From Chloroflexota bacterium (lineage in GTDB: Bacteria > Chloroflexota > Dehalococcoidia > UBA2247 > RBG-13-53-26), in contig QMOF01000140.1 of assembly GCA_003650185.1 (NCBI GenBank), positions 1 to 6,108 of the forward strand: 6,108 bases of DNA, read 5' to 3'. A program made the translations under genes and the position numbers. A model generated the notes under the pieces. It made no database searches and had not been told where the DNA came from. It saw nothing but the letters and a program-made list of their open reading frames with translations. Below, in pieces: positions 1-5,446 of the stretch. How positions within the stretch are numbered: the first letter of the stretch is position 1; the number at the start of each line of letters is the position of its first letter.

Positions 1-961
1 AGTTGGGATCACCCCCATGCACGGCTGCCTTGACCAGCGGGGAGCTCACCACAGCACGGGCAGCCAGCCGCGCCTCTCGCAGGCTGCGCGCCCCTTCAAC
101 CCTGACCTCGATCAGCTTCGTCGCCCCTTCTCCGTCCCGGGCAATGCACTTCGCCAGGTGCAGGCATACCTCGCCTAGCGCTTGCTCGAATAGCTCGGCC
201 TCAGCCGTCTCGGCCCGAATCGGCTCGTTCCCGGCAAGCCCGTTGGCCAGCAGCAGCACTGTGTCATTGGTACTGGTATCGCCATCGACAGCAATCATAT
301 TGAAGGACGCGTCCACAGCCCGTTGCAGGGCTGCCCGGGCCAGGCTGGCATCCACCGCGGCATCCGTGGCAACGAAGCACAGCAGGGTGGCCATATCGGG
401 ATAGATCATCCCCGCGCCCTTGGCCACGCCGCCGATCACGGTCTCCCTGCCCCCGATAGTGGTGCTCACTGCTATCTCCTTCGCAACCGTATCCGTGGTC
501 ATCATGGCTCTGGCCAACTGATGCCCCCCGTGGCGCGAGACTACAATCTGACCGATCCCCGCCCTGACTCGATCCATCGGCAACGGCACACCGATCACCC
601 CGGTGCTGGCCACGAGCACCGCTTCCGACCTTATGCCCAGCTTCTCGCCAGCAATGTCCGCCATCTCCAGCGCGTCAGCCAGGCCTCGATCGCCCGTGCA
701 GGCGTTGGCGCACCCTGAGTTGACCACCACCGCCTGGGCGCTGCCGGCGGCCAGCCTCTGCTGACACAGCAGCACCGGGGCAGCCTTGACTTTGTTGGTG
801 GTGAACACCCCGGCAGCAACGCAGGGTGCCTCCGAGCACAGCATGCCCAGATCCAGGACACCGTCGCCCTGTTTGATCCCGCTGCAACAGGCGCCAGCCT
901 CGAAGCCCCTGGGTGAGGTTATTGTCCCCTGGGCAATCGGCTTAAGCTCAAGCCCTGTCAT
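1..961 (-). CDS. argJ: Bifunctional ornithine acetyltransferase / N-acetylglutamate synthase ArgJ (3' end cut by window)
   Basis: ArgJ moves the acetyl group from N-acetylornithine to glutamate, releasing ornithine and regenerating N-acetylglutamate in the cyclic arginine pathway of the cytoplasm; many members can also use acetyl-CoA. I translated the minus strand from ATG at 961 and obtained 320 uninterrupted residues, against about 400 for the family, so roughly the last 80 lie beyond position 1. Family motifs appear in order: AAGVFTTN near residue 50, NSGCANACTG (81-90), STGVIG (119-124, oxyanion-hole region), KGAGMIYPDMATLL (181-194), GDTSTNDT (227-234) and GGDPN (316-320). The precursor self-cleaves between Ala191 and Thr192, and Thr192 becomes the nucleophile of the beta chain. 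The start fits the family N-terminus, and a sigma70-like promoter lies just upstream, but no Shine-Dalgarno sequence is visible. Whether it is mono- or bifunctional cannot be read from the sequence. Identification is very secure. Confidence 0.97.
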   Translation of the reverse strand, partial: MTGLELKPIAQGTITSPRGFEAGACCSGIKQGDGVLDLGMLCSEAPCVAAGVFTTNKVKAAPVLLCQQRLAAGSAQAVVVNSGCANACTGDRGLADALEMADIAGEKLGIRSEAVLVASTGVIGVPLPMDRVRAGIGQIVVSRHGGHQLARAMMTTDTVAKEIAVSTTIGGRETVIGGVAKGAGMIYPDMATLLCFVATDAAVDASLARAALQRAVDASFNMIAVDGDTSTNDTVLLLANGLAGNEPIRAETAEAELFEQALGEVCLHLAKCIARDGEGATKLIEVRVEGARSLREARLAARAVVSSPLVKAAVHGGDPN

Positions 962-978
962 CGCAAAGGTGTCAAGGT

Positions 979-1007
979 ATTATAGAACGGCGCCCGGGCG
1001 CTGTCTA
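979..1007 (-). promoter_or_regulatory. Sigma70-type promoter of argJ
   Basis: On the minus strand a -35 box TAGACA (1002-1007, 5 of 6 to TTGACA) is followed by exactly 17 bp and a perfect -10 TATAAT (979-984). The predicted transcript starts near 972, leaving only about 11 nt before the argJ ATG at 961 and no Shine-Dalgarno sequence. The spacer holds a perfect 12-bp palindrome, GCGCCCGGGCGC (990-1001), which could be an operator. The promoter is inferred from hexamer match and spacing only. Confidence 0.7.
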
Positions 1008-1042
1008 ACGGCCCGGAGCGCAAGGCCCCACCCCGGATAGAG

Positions 1043-1072
1043 TTTACCCACATGACCCCCTGGCCGTATAAT
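1043..1072 (+). promoter_or_regulatory. Promoter of the 1080-1466 membrane protein, predicted to give a leaderless mRNA
   Basis: A perfect -10 TATAAT lies at 1067-1072, with a weaker -35 TTTACC at 1043-1048 (4 of 6, 18-bp spacer). The usual distance from -10 to transcription start puts +1 at about 1079-1080, which is the A of the ATG. No Shine-Dalgarno sequence precedes this ATG, so the two signals agree on a leaderless message. It diverges from the argJ promoter, with 35 bp between the two -35 boxes. Confidence 0.6.
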
Positions 1073-1079
1073 CCGCCCA

Positions 1080-1466
1080 ATGGCACATAAGCCCGTCAGA
1101 CTCGGCCCAAGCCGCAGCAGTGGACTCCATCGAGCAGCGCTGGCTCTCTCCCTTGTTCCCGCGCCAGCGATGGTGCTGGCCTTCCTGATAATCGCTTGCC
1201 ACAGCCTGGCACACGGCGATCCCCATTACTTCGGCTACAACTATTTCCTGGTCGTCCTCGGCTGGGTTGCCCTCTTCCTGTTGCTCGCTGCCTGCTCCCG
1301 GAAAACGCCCCTCTATGGTGGCCTGCTTTCCGTCGTGCTCTCGGCTTGCCTGATAGTCTGGGTCTCACGCGCCTGGTGGCTGGTGCTTCTGTATGCCATT
1401 GTGATGTTCAGCGGCTTGCTTTACCTCATCGCCTGGCTGGAAGGCAGGAGAGCGGGACGGCCGTAA
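1080..1466 (+). CDS. Small four-helix integral membrane protein of unknown function
   Basis: I do not recognise a family for this 128-residue protein. It has a basic N-terminus (K4, R7, R12, R18) and four hydrophobic stretches at about 21-44, 55-72, 80-96 and 99-120. The loop at 73-77 (SRKTP) and the tail (GRRAGRP) are positively charged, while the loop around 45-54 (HGDPHYFGYN) is not. By the positive-inside rule this predicts both ends in the cytoplasm. There is no visible catalytic or metal-binding motif. It is probably real: codons are rich in G or C at third positions like the neighbours, the hydropathy pattern is regular, and a TATAAT sits at the right distance for a leaderless start at this ATG. 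It is divergent from argJ and separated from folD by 514 bp, so context does not reveal its role. Confidence 0.72.
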   Translation: MAHKPVRLGPSRSSGLHRAALALSLVPAPAMVLAFLIIACHSLAHGDPHYFGYNYFLVVLGWVALFLLLAACSRKTPLYGGLLSVVLSACLIVWVSRAWWLVLLYAIVMFSGLLYLIAWLEGRRAGRP

Positions 1467-1660
1467 ATACACGTAACCGAGGGCCACAGGTCAGCCTCTT
1501 GGAGCAGCAGCCCCAGCCACCATGAGCGCCTTCTCACGGCCCAAGGCAGTCCTGCCGTCCATGGTTGTCCTCCGGAACACCCCCAGTGGCCAACGGTACG
1601 ATTCCGTCGCGACGGCCAGCAAACCCACCCCAGCTTTCCCACGGCTGCCGAGCGCCAGGC

Positions 1661-1690
1661 TTGCATGCCTTCTGCCTGGAATGGTACAAT
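1661..1690 (+). promoter_or_regulatory. Possible extended -10 promoter upstream of folD
   Basis: TGGTACAAT (1682-1690) fits an extended -10 (TGn plus TACAAT, 5 of 6 to TATAAT). An 18-bp spacer separates it from a poor -35, TTGCAT (1661-1666, 3 of 6). Transcription would start near 1697, giving folD a leader of about 284 nt, or it could serve the small remnant that starts near 1714. I saw no better promoter closer to folD; TAATAT at 1941-1946 lacks a properly spaced -35. Confidence 0.35.
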
Positions 1691-1713
1691 TCTATCAGTC
1701 TGAGGAAAACGCG

Positions 1714-1996
1714 GTGCGCCTACCTAATATACGCACTATCAGCCATTTCGCTGGCGCTTTCGCCTCTGATTGTTACCACCTTCTTACTGCACCGCGCGAA
1801 TTGGTGCCTCTGGGCCAGCGGGGGCTTCACCGCACCAGACCTGGACGACTATTGTCGCAGACACTGGAATGCGCGGCCATCGATCAGTCGATGTAGTGGC
1901 ACAGAGCATGCCGGGGCCGCTTGCGGCACCAGGCTCAGGCTAATATCTCAGTCAAAATCGCGGAAGGAGGTTAGACAACCATGGCGGCAGAGGTAA
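1714..1996 (+). pseudogene. Possible frameshifted small membrane-protein gene
   Basis: A GAGGA Shine-Dalgarno-like motif (1702-1706) is followed, seven bases later, by GTG at 1714. In the GTG frame the peptide is not protein-like after a few codons and stops at 1896. In the frame one base later there is a clear hydrophobic helix, YLIYALSAISLALSPLIVTT, beginning about two codons after the GTG; that frame stays open to 1996, past the folD start. Removing one base from the GCGCC around 1717-1720 would join GTG-CGC to this helix, giving a typical basic-then-hydrophobic N-terminus of a protein of about 94 residues. It may be a decayed gene, a sequencing error or chance. No family is recognised, and the part after the helix (rich in Arg, Ser and Cys) is unconvincing. 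Confidence 0.22.
1964..1971 (+). promoter_or_regulatory. Ribosome binding site of folD
   Basis: AAGGAGGT is a near-perfect match to the anti-Shine-Dalgarno sequence and ends nine bases before the ATG at 1981. It fixes the folD start and contrasts with the argJ, membrane-protein and queA starts, which have no such motif. Confidence 0.85.
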
Positions 1997-2865
1997 TAAG
2001 CGGCACCAAAGTTGCGGAGGAGATTCGCGCCGAGTTGAAGGAGAAGACAAAGGAGATCAAGGAGAAGAAAGGGATAACCCCGGGGCTGGCCCTGGTGCGG
2101 GTCGGTGAGGACCCGGCTTCAGTCTCTTATGTATCGGGCAAGACCAAGGCCAGCGAGGAAATAGGCATCTTCTCCGAGACCATCGTGTACCCGGAGAGCG
2201 CCAGCGAGGAGCAGCTCCTGGCCAAGATCGACGAGCTGAACAAGGACTCCAGGTTCCACGGAATCCTGGTACAGCTCCCGCTCCCGAAGCACATCAACGC
2301 AGACAAGGTTCTGGAAGCCATCGATCCCCGGAAGGACGTCGACGGATTCCACCCGGTTAACGTGGGCAGGCTGCTGATCGGCGACCCCTATTTCATGCCG
2401 TGCACCCCGCGCGGTGTCCAGGAGCTACTCATCCGCAGCGGCAACAGCCCTGAAGGAAAGCACGTGGTTGTCTGCGGCCGCAGTAACATCGTGGGCAAGC
2501 CGGTGATGGCCATTCTGATGCAGAAACAGAAGGGTGCCAATGCCACAGTCACTGTAGTCCATACCGGTACAAAGGACATGGCTTCCATAGTCAGGCTGGG
2601 AGATATTGTGATTGCTGCCATGGGTGCTCCTCAGGTAATAAAGGCGGACATGATCAAAGACGGCGCCGTTGTTATCGACGTAGGGGTCAACCGCATTCCA
2701 GACGCCACAAAGAAGAGCGGGTTCAGGCTGGTGGGGGACGTTGACTTTGAGCCTGTCAGCCAGAAAGCAAAGGCCATCACGCCGGTGCCAGGGGGCGTCG
2801 GCCCGATGACGGTCACCATGCTCATGGCCAACACTGTCAGAGCCGCCGAACAGCAGGCGAAATAG
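1981..2865 (+). CDS. folD: Bifunctional methylenetetrahydrofolate dehydrogenase / methenyltetrahydrofolate cyclohydrolase FolD
   Basis: FolD reversibly oxidises 5,10-methylene-THF to methenyl-THF with NAD(P)+ and hydrolyses that to 10-formyl-THF in the cytoplasm. The 294-residue length is normal for the family. The catalytic N-terminal domain has the YxxxK motif (Tyr50, Lys54 in SYVSGKTKASEEIG), GILVQLPLP (94-102, with Gln98) and KDVDGFHPVN (118-127, with Asp121). The Rossmann domain has GRSNIVGKP (166-174), and the C-terminus has PGGVGPMT (270-277). All the expected catalytic residues are present. The strong Shine-Dalgarno sequence supports the ATG at 1981. fhs follows after 94 bp with no convincing promoter between, so the two are probably co-transcribed, and Fhs makes the 10-formyl-THF that FolD would reduce. 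NADP versus NAD preference cannot be judged from what I see. Confidence 0.98.
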   Translation: MAAEVISGTKVAEEIRAELKEKTKEIKEKKGITPGLALVRVGEDPASVSYVSGKTKASEEIGIFSETIVYPESASEEQLLAKIDELNKDSRFHGILVQLPLPKHINADKVLEAIDPRKDVDGFHPVNVGRLLIGDPYFMPCTPRGVQELLIRSGNSPEGKHVVVCGRSNIVGKPVMAILMQKQKGANATVTVVHTGTKDMASIVRLGDIVIAAMGAPQVIKADMIKDGAVVIDVGVNRIPDATKKSGFRLVGDVDFEPVSQKAKAITPVPGGVGPMTVTMLMANTVRAAEQQAK

Positions 2866-2959
2866 CAGCAAAGGAGGAACGTCGCAAACTAGAATCCGTG
2901 GACTCAGCAACACAGTGGACTCAGAAGCAAAGACCTAAAATCTGGTGCAGGAGGTATTC
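2866..2959 (+). other. folD-fhs intercistronic spacer with a direct repeat and an orphan Shine-Dalgarno
   Basis: Five bases after the folD stop there is a strong AAAGGAGG (2870-2877), but no ATG, GTG or TTG follows at a usable distance. A 10-bp direct repeat, gtggactcag, occurs at 2898-2907 and 2915-2924 (17-bp period). I see no terminator and no good promoter, consistent with one transcript. Confidence 0.6.
2949..2954 (+). promoter_or_regulatory. Ribosome binding site that decides the fhs start
   Basis: AGGAGG at 2949-2954 lies five bases before GTG at 2960. The in-frame GTG at 2945 would place this motif inside the coding sequence and has no comparable motif of its own, so 2960 is the better start. 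Confidence 0.8.
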
Positions 2960-4723
2960 GTGGCTTACGACGCGACCAAGCTAAAGGACTGGCAGATCTC
3001 CGAAGCGGCTGAGGAGAACATGCCAAAGCCCTACGACTGGGTGGATATCCTTGGCCTGGAAAAGGACGAGATCATCCCCATGGGGCGACTGTGCAAGCTC
3101 GATTTCATGAAGATCATGAACCGCCTCAAGGACAGGCCTGACGGGAAGTACATCGAGGTAACCGCCATCACCCCCACCCCCCTCGGCGAGGGCAAGAGCA
3201 CCACTTCGTGCGGTCTCATAGAAGGTCTGGGCAAGCGCAAGCTTAACGTGGGCGGTTGCCTGCGCCAGCCTTCCGGCGGCCCTACCATGAACATCAAGGG
3301 CACGGCCGCGGGCGGCGGAAACGCTCTGCTCATCCCCATGACCGAGTTCTCCATGGGCCTTACCGGCGACATCAACGATATCATGAACGCCCACAACCTG
3401 GCCATGGTGGCCTTGACCTCACGGATGATGCATGAGCGCAACTACACCGACGAGCAGTTGCAACGGCTTACCCGGATGCGCCGCCTGGATGTTGATCCCA
3501 CCAGGGTGGAAATGGGCTGGGTAATGGACTTCTGCGCCCAGGCACTCCGCAACATCGTCATAGGGCTTGGCGGTCGCATGGACGGCTATACCATGCAGTC
3601 CAAGTTCGGCATCGCGGTCAGCTCCGAGCTCATGGCCATGCTGTCCATCGTGAGGGACCTGAGGGACCTGCGCGAGCGGATGGACAACATCACCCTTGCC
3701 TTTGACAAGAGGGGCAACCGAATCACCACCGGCGACCTGGAGGTGGGCGGTGCCATGACTGCCTGGATGCGCAACACCATTAACCCGACCCTTTGCTGCA
3801 CGGTGGAGTACCAGCCTTTGATGGTGCACGCCGGCCCCTTCGCCAACATCGCCGTGGGCCAGTCCTCCATCATCGGAGACCGCATCGGCCTGAAGATGTT
3901 CGACTACCATGTCACCGAGAGCGGCTTCGCGGCGGACATTGGCTTTGAGAAGTTCTGGAACGTCAAGTGCCGCCTGAGCGGGCTGAAACCCCACGTGTCG
4001 GTACTCACCACTACCATCCGCGCCCTGAAGATGCACGGAGGCGGACCCAAGGTGGTGGCCGGTCTGCCTCTGCCTGATGCCTACGCCAAGGAAGACCTTG
4101 GACTGCTGGAGAAGGGCCTCCCTAACATGCTGCACCACATCAACGTCATCAAGAGGTCCGGCATCAACCCGGTGGTCTGCATCAACGGCTTCCATACCGA
4201 CACCAAAGAAGAGGTCGCCATGGTGCGAAAGGCAGCCGAGGATGCCGGGGCGCGCTGCGCCTTCTCTACCCACTGGGCCAATGGCGGCGACGGCGCCCTG
4301 GAGTTGGCGGACGCAGTGATCGAGGCGACCAAAGACACCAACGACTTCCAATTCCTCTATCCGATGGAGATGAAGCTCCGGGACAGGGTGGACCTGATCG
4401 CCAAGGTCGTCTATGGCGCCGACGGCGCTGCCTGGACTCCCGAAGCTGAGGCCAAGGCCAAGTCGCTCGAGAGCGACTCCCAGTATGACGACTACGCCAC
4501 CATGATGGTGAAGACTCACCTTAGCCTGACCCACGACCCCGCCGTCAAGGGCGTGCCCAAGGGCTGGACGCTGCCCATAAGGGACGTCCTCATCTACTCC
4601 GGGGCCAAGTTCCTTTGCCCCATGGCCGGGTCCATCAGCCTGATGCCGGGCACCAGCTCCGATCCGGCCTTCAGGAGGGTCGACATAGACGTAGACACCG
4701 GCAAGGTCCGGGGGCTGTTCTAG
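2960..4723 (+). CDS. fhs: Formate-tetrahydrofolate ligase (10-formyl-THF synthetase), MTHFD1-like type
   Basis: Fhs joins formate to tetrahydrofolate using ATP, giving 10-formyl-THF, by way of formyl phosphate. From GTG 2960 the protein has 587 residues, about 30 more than classical bacterial enzymes; the first ~40 are an N-terminal lead-in. The P-loop is TPTPLGEGKSTT (71-82), followed by RQPSGGPTMNIKGTAAGGG (102-120), LTGD (134-137), VHAGPFANIA, a HGGGPKVVAGLPLP loop, KTHLSLTHDP (518-527) and a C-terminal GLF. Several of these (PLGEGKST, LRQPS, HGGGP, KTHLSL, KGVP..., LPIRD) match the synthetase domain of eukaryotic C1-THF synthase, whereas classical bacterial Fhs has PAGEGKTT, REPSLGP and AKTQYSF. 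Gln103 stands where classical enzymes have Glu, as in the eukaryotic type. It follows folD in a probable operon. Family assignment is secure; subfamily placement comes from motif recall, not a tree. Confidence 0.97.
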   Translation: MAYDATKLKDWQISEAAEENMPKPYDWVDILGLEKDEIIPMGRLCKLDFMKIMNRLKDRPDGKYIEVTAITPTPLGEGKSTTSCGLIEGLGKRKLNVGGCLRQPSGGPTMNIKGTAAGGGNALLIPMTEFSMGLTGDINDIMNAHNLAMVALTSRMMHERNYTDEQLQRLTRMRRLDVDPTRVEMGWVMDFCAQALRNIVIGLGGRMDGYTMQSKFGIAVSSELMAMLSIVRDLRDLRERMDNITLAFDKRGNRITTGDLEVGGAMTAWMRNTINPTLCCTVEYQPLMVHAGPFANIAVGQSSIIGDRIGLKMFDYHVTESGFAADIGFEKFWNVKCRLSGLKPHVSVLTTTIRALKMHGGGPKVVAGLPLPDAYAKEDLGLLEKGLPNMLHHINVIKRSGINPVVCINGFHTDTKEEVAMVRKAAEDAGARCAFSTHWANGGDGALELADAVIEATKDTNDFQFLYPMEMKLRDRVDLIAKVVYGADGAAWTPEAEAKAKSLESDSQYDDYATMMVKTHLSLTHDPAVKGVPKGWTLPIRDVLIYSGAKFLCPMAGSISLMPGTSSDPAFRRVDIDVDTGKVRGLF

Positions 4724-4771
4724 TCGACTCGGCTCGGGACTTGCCTCAGAGCGCAATCTCCGGTTTCCGGT

Positions 4772-4801
4772 GCGGGGGCAGCCTTGAAAGGCTGCCCCCG
4801 C
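4772..4801 (+). terminator. Strong hairpin after fhs, probable terminator or related repeat
   Basis: A perfect inverted repeat starts 48 bases after the fhs stop: GCGGGGGCAGCCT (4772-4784) pairs with its complement (4789-4801) around a TGAA loop, giving 13 uninterrupted and mostly G-C pairs. The following sequence, ctgattgtg, is only mildly T-rich, so it is not a textbook intrinsic terminator. Its GGGGCAG-CCTT core resembles the 27-nt hairpin repeats downstream, so it may belong to the same family and double as a terminator. Confidence 0.65.
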
Positions 4802-4930
4802 CTGATTGTGGCGTGGCCCTGTGAGGGGTGGCTGCGGGCGGACTATCCCTGGTGCCAGGTCTATCTCTATACCGTCTGTAGCATGTGTAGAGGAATCCAC
4901 CCCACAGCCCCACGCCCGAACCGTGCCCCG

Positions 4931-4970
4931 TCTGTAGGAGAGCCTTTCCAGGCTCGACCGTTCCCCGTCC
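4931..4970 (+). repeat. Hairpin repeat, copy A
   Basis: This 40-bp segment is repeated exactly 360 bp downstream (5291-5330) with one mismatch (T4935 versus C5295). Its 27-nt core (4933-4959) begins TGTAGGAGA and contains the stem GAGCCT/AGGCTC (4940-4945 with 4950-4955) around a TTCC loop. A 13-bp direct repeat, accgtKccccgtc, flanks the hairpin (4920-4932 and 4957-4969, one mismatch), either a remnant of a tandem array or an insertion-type duplication. Confidence 0.85.
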
Positions 4971-5012
4971 GCCGTGCGCGGTGTGCGCTGGGTGCTGCCA
5001 CCCGCAGCGAAA

Positions 5013-5039
5013 TGTAGGGGCAGACCTTCAGGTCTGTCC
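5013..5039 (+). repeat. Hairpin repeat, diverged copy C
   Basis: This is a 27-nt element starting TGTAGGGGCAG, with the same length and architecture as copy A but a different stem: GGGCAGACCT (5018-5027) pairs with 5030-5039, including one G-T pair. Most differences from copy A fall in the arms, and pairing is kept. Confidence 0.7.
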
Positions 5040-5250
5040 GCCTCGTCCTCCACAAGCGCAGCCACCTGCTGCAAGGCATAGCGCCCATTACAGCCGCCGC
5101 AGATGCGAACAGGGCCAAAGCCCAGTCCCTACGTTCCGGTCAAATGGCGCGGCCGTGTCTGACGCTGTCTCCGCTCACTCGCTTTCTTCTATTATTCCCT
5201 CGGATGCCCTCTCAGCAATGTCAACTCCTATGGCTGCTGGCATTCATTGG

Positions 5251-5277
5251 AGTCGACCCCAGAAGGGGTCTCCTACA
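5251..5277 (-). repeat. Hairpin repeat, inverted copy D
   Basis: Read on the minus strand, this is a 27-nt element beginning TGTAGGAGA and with TCGAC near the end, like copy A. Its stem is GACCCC/GGGGTC (5255-5260 with 5265-5270) instead of GAGCCT/AGGCTC. Both stem differences from copy A are compensatory. It faces copy B head to head, with only 15 bp between the two cores. Confidence 0.75.
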
Positions 5278-5290
5278 CACGATTGCCCGT

Positions 5291-5330
5291 TCTGCAGGAG
5301 AGCCTTTCCAGGCTCGACCGTTCCCCGTCC
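5291..5330 (+). repeat. Hairpin repeat, copy B
   Basis: This segment is identical to 4931-4970 apart from one base; the 27-nt core is 5293-5319. With inverted copy D it forms a larger inverted repeat (5251-5277 against 5293-5319), which could extrude as a long imperfect cruciform. The identity continues through ttccccgtcc (5321-5330), so the repeated unit is longer than the hairpin. Confidence 0.85.
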
Positions 5331-5446
5331 CACCCGGGGTGTGGGGGTGGAGCGGACAACGCACCCCACCAAAACGCCACGGTTGCACGGACGAACGCAC
5401 CCACCATAGACACCGTCTGCGTGTTGCTGCTAGTCTTATCCTGCCG

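Larger units (their letters stand above)
1467..1980. other. 514-bp intergenic region upstream of folD with no intact gene
   Basis: Reading frames here have erratic composition and no recognisable domains. The contents I can point to are a 12-bp perfect palindrome ccgtcgcgacgg (1604-1615), an extended -10 motif (1682-1690), a possible frameshifted membrane-protein remnant (1714-1996), two small hairpins (CATCGA/TCGATG, 1878-1893; GCCGC/GCGGC, 1916-1927) and the folD ribosome binding site. I saw no resemblance to a tetrahydrofolate riboswitch. Confidence 0.6.
4802..5446. other. Repeat-rich non-coding region between fhs and queA
   Basis: I find no credible gene on either strand in these ~650 bp. 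Open frames exist but have no domain signature and run through the repeats. The region contains four 27-nt hairpin repeats (4933, 5013, 5251 and 5293), a short direct repeat ccgtctgtag (4872-4881 and 4928-4937) and the queA upstream region, where I cannot identify a convincing promoter. Confidence 0.65.

Noticed and set aside
3..718. Plus-strand open frames over argJ (3-404 and 323-718)
   Set aside because: The minus strand encodes a continuous ArgJ with all family motifs; the plus-strand products are Ala/Ser/Arg-rich antisense translations.
1522..1896. 124-codon plus-strand open frame in the folD upstream region
   Set aside because: Composition is irregular, no domain or convincing start signal at 1522, and its hydrophobic potential lies in another frame.
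1697..1980. Tetrahydrofolate riboswitch in front of folD
   Set aside because: I could not find the conserved junction and pseudoknot elements of that class.
2425..2913. Minus-strand open frame (162 codons) opposite folD
   Set aside because: Lies almost entirely over verified FolD coding sequence and shows no protein-like features.
2945..2947. GTG at 2945 as the fhs start
   Set aside because: It would put the AGGAGG Shine-Dalgarno inside the gene; GTG 2960 has that motif five bases upstream.
3651..3669. Tandem gagggacct repeat within fhs
   Set aside because: It encodes RDLRDL in a helix where other Fhs proteins have the same length, so it is not an inserted duplication.
3419..5074. Long minus-strand open frame (551 codons) opposite fhs
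   Set aside because: It is antisense to an unmistakable fhs, has biased Gly/His/Val/Asp-rich composition with no domain, and starts among the hairpin repeats. GC-rich coding DNA commonly keeps an antisense frame open.
4867..5118. Minus-strand open frame of 83 codons in the fhs-queA gap
   Set aside because: Its peptide includes direct translations of two hairpin repeats (for example RTDLKVCPY), a frequent source of false hypothetical proteins.
4931..5330. CRISPR array
   Set aside because: Only four diverged copies at irregular spacing, one inverted, with no regular spacers and no cas genes.
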